From: Rhabdophis nuchalis
Lineage: Eukaryota; Chordata; Lepidosauria; Squamata; Natricidae
Assembly: GCA_039707465.1 (NCBI GenBank)
Contig: CM077658.1
Location: 14,576,074-14,640,073 of the forward strand
Direction: 5' to 3'
Length of the DNA stretch: 64,000 nucleotides
Numbering within the stretch: position 1 is the first letter of the stretch; each line of letters opens with the position of its first letter. A program made the translations under genes and the position numbers. The notes beneath the pieces were generated by a model. That model saw only the letters and a list, made by a program, of their open reading frames with translations. It was not told where the DNA came from and made no database searches. Positions 20,491 through 33,000 of the stretch are shown here, piece by piece.

Positions 20491-21090
20491 TGTGCACCAT
20501 TGCACACTTTGGCTGACAAGCATCAGAGATTGCCCACAGCAGGGCCAATGGAAATGTTGACCTTTCTTCATTTTGCAAGAAGATATTCAACGATAAATGC
20601 AAAAATCTGAAAACAGCCTCGGTGGTTCAGCGGTGCCAGAATGGGCCTTAATTACAGGCTACCAGGACAGGATGCAGATGGGCATTGTGGCTAAAAGTTG
20701 CAAGACTACCCAGAGTCATGCATATTTTGCCAGAGGCATAATACAGTAACAAAAAAAACACAACCAACTGGTTGGAAGCCTTCAAAAGAGAGCGATTACT
20801 TTCCTTGAGATTTCCAAGGACGGTACAGTATGTCCTGAATGGGCAGATTTCACATATCCCATTAACCCATAGGAGTTGATAATGTACTGCTTTCTGAAGT
20901 GATGGCGATTGGAAGAGGTTAAGATCCCTACCTTTATCTGCACCAATGAAAACCCGCATTTCATTTGAAAAAAGACCCATCGTCCGATCATGTAAGAAGT
21001 ATACATCAACCGCATGTGCCCGCTGTTAGCATTTCTTAACCACTGAAAAGGTAAAAATACCCTAGCTCAAAGTCAGTTCTTGGGAACATT
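20491..21090. other. Intergenic, nothing recognised
   Basis: No frame, exon or named repeat. Confidence 0.4.
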
Positions 21091-21096
21091 ATAGAC

Positions 21097-21322
21097 CAGT
21101 GATGGCAAACCTTTTCGGCACCCAGTGCTCAAAACAGAATGCATGTGGCTATACGCATGCACGTGCCGGCCAGCTGGTGTTCAGGTTTTTGGCGCTGTGG
21201 CACATGCAAAAACCAACTGCCGTGCTGGAAACCAGAAGAGCAGCTGGCGACGGCGCATGTGCCCATAAAGAGGGCTCTGCGTGCCACCTCTGACATGCGT
21301 GCCATAGGTTCGCCAACATGGT
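21097..21322 (+). mobile_element. hAT-like MITE, CAGTGATGGCGAACC family
   Basis: Ends CAGTGATGGCAAACCTTTT and GTGCCATAGGTTCGCCA; copies at 43055 and 47669, a decayed one at 25858. Confidence 0.75.
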
Positions 21323-21699
21323 CATAGGCACATCCATGTGGATTTCATGTGGCAACATTACAGAAGTGATGTAATGTTGCTGTTATCTTTTTCTGATTTA
21401 CATTTTGTCAGTTTGGTGTAAACATCTGGAATCTGGTAGCACCCTTTCTAAAAACTGTTTTTTTAATTGTTTATACATTTTTTCTTCTTTAAAATACTTA
21501 AATGCTTAATGAAGTGTATTGTCTGGATCCATTTGTTCATTCAAAGTATTAATACACTGGGTAATGAGAGTAATATTAATAACAGCCATAATTAAAACGC
21601 TAATGCTTATAATAAAATTCTTACATCATTTACATAATATGCAGTAATAATATTTGTAATAATAACTAATATTAATACTAATATTAATGGACGTTGGGT

Positions 21700-21860
21700 T
21701 TTTACGTTGGGTTTTTAGGGGGAATTTTAGCACAGGCTCCGATTTAATTGTTTTTACCTATTTATTGTATTTATATCATTGTTGGTTTTAATTTCCTGTG
21801 CACCGCCCTGGGTCCATTTCGATGGAGAAGGCGCGGTATATAAATTGAAATAAAGTAAAA
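21700..21860 (+). mobile_element. L2 LINE 3' tail
   Basis: CTGTGCACCGCCCTGGGTCC then GCGCGGTATATAAATTG, the L2 end with an AGTAAA tail. Confidence 0.7.
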
Positions 21861-21874
21861 GTAAAGTAAAGTTT

Positions 21875-22175
21875 GTATATAATACAATTTCTTGCATTAT
21901 TTTCTTATATATATATATATATATAATTAATCTTTCCTCTTCTACTTTCCACCTCTTTTACCCAACCAATGATAGAATGTGTCCCATGTTAAAAAGTATT
22001 GTTTCTTCCATATCCTTTATAATTAATGTTAATCTATCCATCTCTGCACTGTCTAATATTTTTCTAATTAGACTTTCATCTATAGGTGTGTCTTCATTTT
22101 TCCAATGTTTGTGCAAATACAATTCTCAAAATTTATTAAAGGGCATAAACTTTCCAAAATATTTTTTTTAAACCA
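21875..22175. repeat. AT-rich LINE-like fragment
   Basis: CCAATGTTTGTGCAAATACAATT and neighbours resemble squamate L1 sequence; contains an AT microsatellite at 21907-21925. Weak. Confidence 0.3.
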
Positions 22176-22614
22176 TGCTATTTGGAAAAGGTGCTGCTAG
22201 ACTCGAGGGTTTGGGGGGGGGGGGGGTTGTCACCATGTAGTGTACTAACTTGGATCTCCTCAATTCCTTCCACAGGCTGGGTCTTACAATTCCTCGGGTT
22301 TTCTTTAATTAGAAATGAATTTCTGGGTTTCACGCCTGTCCGCAGAATGCACCTCAAAATGTCCTAAGCCAGGTTGGAAAAGGAAATCCATTTCACACGG
22401 TTAAAAATCGCGATCTGTTTCTTTCTTGCAACCCAGGGGTGACCAGGTCCATCCATTCGCGCGATCTGTTTATCGCAAATTGCAGCGGCCAGTTATTTTA
22501 GGTGAAATTGTAAAATCCTCAGTGCTCACTAATTGGGATGGTGGGATGGAAACCCCCGGCTAACAAAATATCGATCACTGAACTCAAAGCAAGGGGTGAG
22601 CTGCTTTCAGTTAT

Positions 22615-22920
22615 GTGATTCCATCTCCTGGCCCCAATGCCCCCCCCCCCCAGGGGGGCGCACGTGTTCCCCCAGGCCCTGTTTTTAGCTGCGCTGGTCT
22701 CCTACAGCCCTCTGCCAACAAAAATGGGGTGTGGGGAGACCCCCCTGGCCCCATTTTCACTGGAAGGAGGCTGTCTCGCCTGCAGTTCTTCCCGGGCTCC
22801 GTATTTGCTGGCAGAGGCACCTCGGTCCGGTCTTTCACTGTTTTCAGGACAGACCCGTGGGCCAGAGCTATGCACCGCATGGACCGGATTTGGCCCACGG
22901 ACCTTGAGTTTGACACCCCT
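22615..22920 (+). mobile_element. hAT-like MITE, CAGGGGTGTCAAACTCG family, left end decayed
   Basis: Right end ACCTTGAGTTTGACACCCCTG; internal CTCTGCCAACAAAAATGGGG. The left end is not clear. Confidence 0.6.
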
Positions 22921-23012
22921 GATTTATAGCCTTTTTTGAAACACACTGTTTAGTTCCTTAACGTTCTGTTCCAAACACTTTCTGTTCAGGCATTGTTATA
23001 CATTTAATTTAA

Positions 23013-23330
23013 GGTGACCAGACGTCCCGCTTTTGGGGGGACAGTCTCGATTTGTAACAATTGGTCCTGCGTCCCGCGGCGTTTAAAAAAGTCCCGTTTT
23101 TTATATACTGGAATATACCAGTGGTGGGTTGGGGGGGGGGGCTTTGCGCGGCTAGAGACTGCATCTCCCACCGCCGCTAGCCGCGTGAGAAAGGCGCCGG
23201 CAGCTTCACAGCCAGGCCTTTTAAATTTCGCGTGGCTGAGGAGGGGGGGAGGGAAACGCCGCTGCACGAAATTTACCTGTCTTAGGTAATTGGTGAAATA
23301 TTTTTGTAAGCGTGAGTTGTGGTTTCCCCC
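23013..23330 (+). repeat. Non-autonomous DNA element, GGTGACCAGACGTCCCG type
   Basis: GGTGACCAGACGTCCCGCTT with GGACAGTC and GTCCCGCGGCGTTTAAAAAA, a pattern repeated in vertebrate MITEs. Ends not defined. Confidence 0.45.
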
Positions 23331-23649
23331 CCACATTGTTCTAATCTCTTTTTTAAAAACTATTTTGAATATTTTAAAGGAAAACTAGAAATGAATATTG
23401 TACCGTTTTTCAGTCTTGAAAAATAGATATCCTAACTTGTGATGTGGGTTCAATCCTCAAATTTGCCCACTTGCTTTCTGAGGGCAAAATATATATATTT
23501 TTAAAAATTGTTTACATTTTGTTTAATAAATGATAAAATAAAGCGGTTATATTTTGCTGACCTAATTCATTTGCAGTACTCACTTCCAAAGCTTTTGAGG
23601 AAAAGAAGCCCAAAAAACAAACAAAAGTCCACAAAATTACACACTTTCA

Positions 23650-24569
23650 ACCGATTTGCTCAAACGTCTGTTTATTTCAGGCTTAAAAGTCAAAATTAGC
23701 CAAACTCCTTGATAATTACATTATATATATATATATATTTATAGCTATGTAGATGTACAGATAAATTTATAGATACTTTGTAGAAAAGGACTTTTTGCTT
23801 CCATTTGGCGGCTGCCTCCCTCCCCAACACGCTCACGCACACTCACACATGCACACGTGTACATAAAAAAATATTAAAATAGCACAAGAAGAGGCAACTT
23901 CCGCCCGCCACGTATCCATCTTCCATAGCATCGTCATTATAAAGACATTGGTTTTCCTTCCCCTCGCTGGGAATAAAGGATTCCTTCCTGTCGTTTTTTT
24001 TTTTTTTCCCTCCTCTCCACCTTTGCAATCCAGAGGAAAAATCTGCAATTTATCCAAAGCCCCAGCTGGCCCCAATTTCCTGCAAGATTCACAGTCCCAC
24101 AGGGTGGAGAGAAGAGCAGTGGACAACCAAACAGGTTAAACATTAAGCAGGACTTTCAACGTGCATCTTCCCCAGCGTATCTCAAACCGACGTTTTTTCC
24201 TACCGTTGCTGGGTTGTTGTTTTTTCCCCCCCAGCAGATCCAAATTGAAAGGGATCTGTTTCGGTCCTGGCTATGATGATAACGTGCCCCAGTTCAATGC
24301 CATCCTCCAGATTCAGGAGGCTTCTGCAGGCGGAAGAAAACAGCAGAAGGGATCCCCTCCGTGCTGCAGCCAATGAGCTAAGGCGTTCTCCACCTAGGGC
24401 AGCAGCCCAGTGGTACTAATACTGCCGTGGGCAGGCCCCACAAAGCCACGGAGCTGCCCACTCTGCCAGAGGCCGATTCGACTTCGGTTTGAAGGGCTCC
24501 GCTGAATGTCTGTGGCATGCCAGGTCCGTGCCCAACAAAGGATCAGCAGGTGGATCGAGGCTGCATCCT
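23650..24569 (-). other. RIPOR1: RIPOR1 3' UTR (end approximate)
   Basis: Sequence following the stop, no interspersed repeat recognised. The first AATAAA on the minus strand is at 23676-23671, followed by a T/GT-rich stretch suited to cleavage. Confidence 0.6.
23671..23676 (-). terminator. Polyadenylation signal AATAAA of RIPOR1
   Basis: Only canonical hexamer on the minus strand between the stop and about 900 nt downstream, with a T-rich downstream element. Confidence 0.6.
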
Positions 24570-24667
24570 TCAGAATGCAGTACTGGCCATGCTGCCGGGG
24601 GCAAAGATGCGTGGCAAATTGTCCAGGGATTCTTCTAGCCTCCGATGAGCTGACTTGCCATCGTCCC
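24570..24667 (-). CDS. RIPOR1: RIPOR1 last coding exon and stop (residues 970-1001)
   Basis: [20 protein letters not shown] then [11 protein letters not shown] and TGA at 24572-24570, matching the human C-terminus. Acceptor TTTTCCAG. Preceded by a 4.3-kb intron. Confidence 0.96.
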
Positions 24668-27600
24668 CTGGAAAACACAAAACAGAAATCAGGTGCCCAT
24701 CAGGATCAATTCTGCCTCAAACCTGGGACACAAATCCGTCAATGCTAAACTGCAGGCGCTGACCACGGTGTAAAGCCATGGGCGTCAAACTCGATTTCAT
24801 TGAGGGTCGCATTAGGGGTGGTATTTGACTTGGGGGGGGGGAGGCATGGTCAGGGTGGGCGTGGCCAGCTCGACGTCACTTGTGTCGGGGCCACCTGTGG
24901 TGGCCCAAGTGCTCTGCCAGTGAAAACGGGTTTCCGAGCTCTGTTTCTGGCTGTGACGGCCTCCTGCAACTCTGTCAGTGAAAACAGAGCTTGTGATGGC
25001 AGCGTGCAGCCCTCCCAAGCTCCGTTTCTGGCTGCGACGGCCTCCTGCAACCTTCTGCCAGTGAAAACGGAGCTCAGAAGGATTGAGGAGGCACCCTGGA
25101 CCGGTCTTCTGCTTTTTCCAGGGTGTCTCCATAGGCTGGATCTAAGCACTCCTTGAGTTGGACATCCCTGGTCTAGCCATGTACAAAACTCTGCCTTTCT
25201 TGGCCATGTATAAAAATCTGATGTGGGTTTAAAAAACATGTCCTACTTTCTTGGATGTTTCCTTTCCTGGCTGCTCACTTGCAGTCAAAATGGCGGCAGC
25301 TTTCCAGGAACATTGTTTACACCATATAGTGGTCTCATTGCCTCTTGAAGTTTGACCCTGGTCCATGATCCAAGAATGATAATCATTCACAATGTAAACG
25401 TTGACATGTCAAACTCCTTCTTTTGAGGAAGTGTTTGTCTAAAGATGTCCTCAATTCTTAAACATTTTTGGTTTTGTTACTGACTGTCTTATTCTGTGCT
25501 AAGTCTCCAATATACTTCTTACATCTCATTAATCAGCACAAAATTTTGTTTGAGTGGGGCCCGCCCAACATATGTGAGCTGTATTTCACTATTTCTGCCC
25601 TCTCGCTTAGGTTTCAGCCAGGGCTAGATATATTTCATCATTTGTTCCATGCTGATGTTTCTTTGAATCACATGCATTTAAATATGGGAAAGACGGTTGG
25701 GAGACATACATCATTAGGCTGACAATCTTGAGGACTTGGTGTGCAAAATTCACAGCAAGAGACATCTCGGCATGCTAAGCGGATAACGTACATTTGAGAA
25801 CACAGAATGGCTGGTAGACATTGCCACAGAATCACGTATAACATGTGGATTTAGAATCAGATGGCTGGCGCACAGGCACACACCAGTTTTCGGCACTGCT
25901 GCAGGTGTGAAGAACAGCTGACCGTCACATGCATATGTGTGCCAGAAACCCAGAAGACAAACAGGCAAGGCTGCACATGCCCACCAGCATGGCTTTGCAT
26001 GTCACTTGGAGCATGTGTGCCACAGATTTGCCATCACGGTACTAGATCCATGTTTGTTCTTCAGAGATAAGGAATGTTTAGCACAATACTCCGATGTCTT
26101 CTGAGACACGTGAGCAGCAATTCTCAAAATTCCTAGGAACTCGGATCATTTGAAGGTTTGCACTAGATTGGGGCAAAGCAAACAAAGCACAGGGGAAATT
26201 AAATCATCTTGCTTGCTTTTCCGAATTCTGTAGAATTTGAGTGTAGCTCCATTCCATATTTTGAAAGGAATTAATGTCATAAACCTCTTCCGGCTGTCTG
26301 CAGACAACTTGAAGAGAATTTGCAGATTAATAAAACAGTTATGTTTTTAAATCCCGGTAAAATGACTATCGCTAAGTGTTATATCTTTTTATTCCTGATG
26401 AAGGTATTTTATTCTCTTTATGCACACCGAGAGCCCCTGGACTACAGACAAATTCCTTGTGTGTCCAAGTCACACTTGGCCAATAAAGAATTCTATTCCA
26501 TGTAAAATTCAACCAGAAATTTAGGTAGTTTTTACAGGATATTAGTGTCTGGCACTTCTCAAGTCAAGGATCGGATTTGGCTTTTGAACGGTCCCACACC
26601 CTAAAAGAGCTGGGCAAGGTCGTGAAAAATATGAATCCAAATTTACTTTAATTAAATATGGTCTCTTTGATAATTATTCCTAGCACTGACAAGCAGGGGA
26701 GATTTCCACCCCATTGTTTTTGAGCTGCTTCTTGGCCAGGGTTTTAACTTAGCTTCTGTGGGTATCAGGATTGGGGGCAATGCAGTTGGAAGGAAGTAGA
26801 CAATTTATTTTCCTCTTGCTCTCAATAAATGAGGCATCTGTGCAGGGCTTTTTCTCTGCCAAACTTTTCAAGTTTCTTAAAAATGCAAAATACCTCCTGA
26901 GCTGAAAGGCCTGCAAAAAAGAAAGTGCTTTCCTTAAAATCAAGGGACAATACAGAGAAGCCAATGGGGAAAAAACACACAATTTGCCTTCAAAAGAACT
27001 GGGTTAAAACTTCTCTGATTAAAAAGACCAGGTTATCAGGTGAAGGGAAAGCGAATTCTGGACATCTGAACATCGCTTATTTCTTTGGCTCACTCAATGG
27101 CTCTGTAAAAAATCTTAGGATCTAAGAAAGGTAAATGTTCTCCTCGCACATATGTGCTAGTCGACTCTAGAGGTTAGTGCTCATCTCCGTTTCAAAGCCA
27201 AAGAGCCAGTACTGTCCAAAGATGTCTCCGTGGTCATGTGGCCGGCATGACTAAACGCCGAAGGCGAACAGAACACTGTTACCTTCCCATCAAAGGTGGC
27301 TCCTATTTTTCTACATGCATTTTGTACATGCTTTCGAACTGCTGGGTTGGCAGAAGCTGGGACAAGTCACGGGAGCTCACTTCATTACGCAGCGCTAGGG
27401 ATTCGAACCGCCAAAGTGCCAACCTTTCCGATTCTACTGTAACCTAATTTATAATCTTTGATTTGTGCAGTTCACGAAATTGGTTTGTTTTATTGGGCCG
27501 AGGGGAAAGTGTCGTTTGAAATCCTGGATCCTGCTTTAGATGAACCTTCTCGGTGTGAGGGATCCTATCCAAAGCCATGGCAAGCGAAGGCTGCCCAGCA

Positions 27601-29945
27601 GTGCTAGGTGGGCAAATATTCACCCCACATGCTAACCCTTAAGCCCCAATTAACAGAACGCAATTTTCTGGATTCATACCCACATGCAACACCTGAACAA
27701 ATAAACCACATTTAGGGGCGAACGGCATAGTGGGGTGGTTCACTTCTACTCAAGACAGTTATGAAGAGTCACACAACGCACATTCCAAGTCTTGTTTTAG
27801 TCTGCCGTAGCATCTTGTGTGAACCTTGAATCTGGGACTAGAGCAGAGCCCCTCAACCCGCGTGCCATTCCGAATGCAACAAAGACAAGAGACGTGCAGA
27901 GGCAGAACACAAGCACAGCTGGAAGATGCCCGCAAATCGGGGCCACAGTGAAGACGTCAACCCAACCACATCAGGTCCGATGAGACCCCAGGACAAAGAG
28001 ACACCGGTTAGACATGCAACGGGGGCAAGGAAGGGTGGCTAACCGGCTGGCTACGAGATCCCGACCTGTGCAGTTGCTGTCCTGACCCAGAGGTCTACTG
28101 AGCCCATCAGAGGGATCTTTCAGTGCCATCTATCAAAGGATAATAAACAGCAAGGACTACGTAAGTGCCTTTATTCTCTTCCCGAGGTAGCCCTAGCGCT
28201 TTAGACTCATAGATTGCTTCACAGTGCTTTACAGCCCACCTCTAAGCGGTTTACAGAGTCAGCCTATTGCCCCCCATCAATCTGGCTCCTTATTTTACCC
28301 ACCTCAGAAGGATGGAAGGCTGAGTTCCACCTTGAGCCGGTCAGAATTGAGCTGCTGGCAGTCGGCAGAATTAGCCTGCAATACTGCATTCTAACCACGG
28401 CCTGTGGTGCATCACTTTTCCTTAAGCAAGTACCGTATTTTTCGGACTATAAGACAAACCGGTGTATAAGATGCACCAAGATTTCAAAGAGGTAAGTAAG
28501 TAAAAAACTCTTCTGTTTCTGCCTCGCCCCAGACCCGCTGAAGCCTGCGGAGTGCTGCTGGGGGCTTTGAGGAAGGCAAAAAAGCCTCAGGTTTTGTGAA
28601 AAACGCCCTGTTTTTTGCAAAAATGGGGTGCGGGTGCAGGTCTTCGGGAGGCCAAAAATGGTTGTATTCGGTGTATAAGACACACCAACATTTCCACGCT
28701 CTTTTAGGGGGGGGAAAGGTGCGTCTTATACTCTGAAAAATACGGTAGTACTGATACAGTGGGAGTCCAACCTCGGTTGTGTTACCAGCAGAGATCAAGA
28801 GAAGGACTGGAGATTTAGGAAGGACAGGGCCTTCATACAGAAGCACTGCAAAGCCGTCTAGTATAGAGTCAATGGAACTAGTTCTTTGTGTGCCGAGACC
28901 CCACGCCCTTCGTCCCACCAGCAATAAGCCCTCATCCTAGGGTAGGAGGAGATTAAGGATGTTTGGAAAGACAGCAAGGGTGGCGCACTTACCGCACATA
29001 AGGAGGCTCTGCTTGGCTGCGTCCCGCACGGCTTCCTTGTCAGTTTGGCACAGATAGACCAGCTGTTCAATGCTCTCCTTGGCCTGTTGGTTGGGGGAGT
29101 ATTAACATAAAGGAAATGACATCGTTCCTAAAGGATCTGAAGGGAGCTTGCACAGACCGCTGCCCTGATCCACCTTCCCAATTCCAGTTATTTGGAGTCG
29201 CAGGTCCTCCGTTATGGGACACTGGGAAAACATTTCGTATAGGTAGGACACTTCGACAGTGGAACCAATGACTTAACCTAGTGATGGATCTCTTAAGCCT
29301 GAGTGTATTCAGAGGGCAGCGACCCCCAAATATTTGGGCACCAGGGACCGGTACCACGGAGAGAGGTTTTCTCGCGGACTGGAAAGGGTATGGTTTCACA
29401 TGCTGCCTGCACTCTGCAGATGGGGCTTTGCTTGTTTGTGCGGCCTGGTTTCTGGTATGCTGCGGACCAGTGCCGGTCCATGGATCCCTGGCATAGGGCA
29501 AGGATCAGCAACCTGCCGCTCTGGAGCCGCATGTGGCTCTGGAGCCGCATGTGGCTCCTTCATCCCTCTGATGCAGCTCCCTGTCGCCAGTCAGCTCCAC
29601 AACTGATAGAGCTTTCAGTTAGGACAGGTAGAGGAAAAAGGACGCCATACTAGGAGGAGACTATGGGGAACCGGACCTCTGGTCAGCTCCAGAATTGAAC
29701 ACGGGGCTTCCGGTTAGAACTTTTGTGGCTCTTTGAGAGTTTAAGGTGGCCGACCCTTGGTATACGGAATGCTTCTCCAAGAGAAAATGGAGCAAAATGC
29801 TAAGTTAGTTTTTCGGTTCAGGTTGCTGCACAGACTGAAATTGGCCGAGGATTCAAATAGAACTTGCAAGCTCCTAAAAGCTCTTAGAGAGAACAGGATG
29901 GCCAATGACGGCATCTGGATAGCAAATCGGGTGGTATATTCATTT

Positions 29946-30029
<84 letters not shown>

Positions 30030-33000
30030 AATAGAGATAGAGGGATGGATGGATGGATGGATAGATAGAGATATATAAATAGATGATAGATGATATAAAT
30101 GATATAGATAATGATAGATAGATGATAGATAGATAGACAGACAGACAGACAAAACAATCTTCGTCCGGGTGCTGTCTCCACCCATCAAATTCATTCTGAG
30201 AATCTCACAGCTGTAAATACCAGGAAAGACACAGAGTTATAGGTGATTATGATCAGAAGAATCAGCCCTCACCTTAAGGCAGCCCAGAGCTGCACAGGCA
30301 GCCACCCGTGTTTGTGTCTCTTCATCCTCCAACTGCTCCAGGAAGCAGATAAGGGCCTGAGAAAAACATCAAACCAATCACTCTGCTTGGCCTCAAACGA
30401 AAACAACCTCATCTTTCCGAGGGATGTGTGTCACTGTGTCTGTTTTAGAACCCTTGGCTTTGAAAGTTTATGCAAATAAAAATAGGGAGGAAGTATAATA
30501 GTATATTAACTATTGACTTCCTTTATTCCATCATAAATCTGTGCCATGAGATCTGAATGGCCCCTCCCAGAGGAAATAAAAGAGGAGCGAAAGGGGAGTG
30601 GAGTTTGCAGGAGACAATTAGGTCTCTTAATTGGTTCATGATTCTCCGAGACTCCTTGTCAGGTTTTGCAGATATCGGCCTGGCAGCTCTCCAAGCCAGA
30701 TAAGGTCTGTGACTGTAAATCCGCCCTTGAAAGACTTTGCTGGATGTGAATGAGCAGAATTCACAGTCAATTAGTAAAAGGGGTTTTTGTCAGGGCAAGG
30801 CATTTTCTTCGTGGTTTGGGGAAGCCTCGGTCAGAACAAATTGCAGCCAGTAAATGCCATTGTAAAAGCCCAAGAAACGAAACAATTCCTTTAAGAATGT
30901 GTAATGTGGCTGCATGTCCATCTATCCATTCCCATGCAACGGTAAACATTAAAATACTTGCCCGCTCCCGAAAACTGGAGTTCTCTGACAGGTTGCGCAA
31001 TTGTGCCGTTACAGCCCCAATAACTTTGGTGTTTCCTTCCACAAGAAGCAAACTCAAAGCTTTCAGTCCGTCCTTGCGTAGCCGGCTTTCGGGTACTCGC
31101 TTCAGCGCCTTCAAGACCACATCTTGGTCATCAGAATTCAGGTTCTGTGCTAGCAGGACTGCGGGCCAATGAAAGGACAAGCGCTGGTATTAACGAGAGT
31201 ACGATTCAAGCTGGATCTTGCCCAAAGCAGGCGATAATATTCCAATGGGGGAAATCTCAACCTCAATTGCGTTGCTTTCCTTCTGGATGGTTTCATACCC
31301 GAGACCAATTTATGGCACTTAATTCATGGCAGCTATTCACACAAACAAATTTGTTTGCCGCCATAGCTTTAACTGGTATCAAGCATATTTGGGAATTCTT
31401 GTATCCCAAGAAAGCGATTTGTGGTAGCTCCACCATATTTTAGGAGTGTCCAATCTTAAGGCTTGTGAACTTCTCAACTCCTAGAATTCCCCACCAGCCT
31501 GAAGTCCACAAGTCTTAAAAGTTGCCAAGGTTGAACCCTGTTAAAATATTCATGACTGGGAGAGACATGGGAACAAGGTCAGCCAATGAATAGGCATAGC
31601 AACTAAGTCAGCCAATGGGAGCTTAAACAGATCTGAGTCTGTGCAGAGAATTGAAACAGAAGCTTAAGAAATCAGTCTGCTGCTCTGAGAAGTAAACTAG
31701 CAGTCTCTCTTGGCTTGTCTGCTGATATGAAACTAACCGCTTGTGTTTGCGTGTAACCCTCCTGCCTTGTGTTTACTTGGAAGAACCGCCTGTTGGTATT
31801 GTACATTTATTCATCCATTCTTATGTGTATAAAGAAGTTAATGAATCCAGCTGAACCAGTGATCTGTGTGTGCTTTCTGGATTTGAATTTAAGCAACAAA
31901 CTCTGACAGACAGCTCTGCTTTAGGCAGAACCACTGAAATGTAGGATCAACACACTGATCTTCAGCAATACATTATTTTCTTTTTTGGACTATTAGACCT
32001 TTTCCTGGTGTCCCCCAGATGCAAAATGGCTGCCCATCCCACCATAACGTTGCTAAACACACGTTACCTTCTTCAGCCAGCTCCATGATGTAGGAATCCA
32101 GTGTAACCACAGGCAGGACCTCAAAGTGGCTCCAATATTGGAAGAGGCTGACCTGCTCGGCTTGACAGCTGCCCTGACGCCTGGGCAGCCTGTGCCCCAG
32201 CAGTTCTTCCACCAGCTTTGCACACACTGCAACAGGAAGAAGGGCACACGCAGAGATACTCCGTGCATTAGTGTCATTTCTAGGAACAGAACTTGAAAAC
32301 TTCCTGGAGCCACACCCAAGTCGTAGGGAAGTCTCCATTTGCTGCTTGATAATCTAGTACCATGGACACGAATCTTAGCCACCATGGAATAATTGCTTCT
32401 TGAGTAGGATTGAAAACATATACCATGTTTTTCAGAGTATAAGATGGACCGTCCCAAAAGAAGAGGGGAAGAGAGGGAGGGAGGTAGCTGCGGGGGTCTT
32501 TGTCGCTCTCCGAGTTTGGTTGTTTTCCTGCAGATGTTTCATTATCCATCAGTGAGAAGTGATGTTACTTAGCTGGGTAATGCAACATCTGCAAGAAAAC
32601 AAGCTCAGCGACCACCAAGAATTCCACAGTTCAACCATACAAATATTCTCTCCTATGGGCGCTCAGAAAGCTGCCATGGTGGCGCAGTGGTTAGAGTGCA
32701 GTACTGCAGGCTGCTTCAGCTGACTGCTAGCTGCAGTTCAAATCTCACCGGCTCAAGATGGACTCAGCCTCTCATCATTCCGAGGTGGGTAAAACGAGGA
32801 CCCAGATTATTGGGGGCCAGAGGCTGACTCTGTAAACCACTTAGAGAGGGCTGTAAAAGCACTGTGAAGCGGTAAATAAGACTAAGTGCTATTGTTATTG
32901 CCTAGGAGTTAGCAATTTGTCCTTCCCGTGTGACTCTGTCAATCATACATAATGTGTCTGTCTTGCCTCCCAAAGCAGAGCTAGGCTTTCATGGCAGACT

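Noticed and set aside
30951..30961. GT donor two bases downstream of the GC donor (GCAA|GTATTT)
   Set aside because: It would add four bases and put the next exon out of frame relative to the conserved [11 protein letters not shown].
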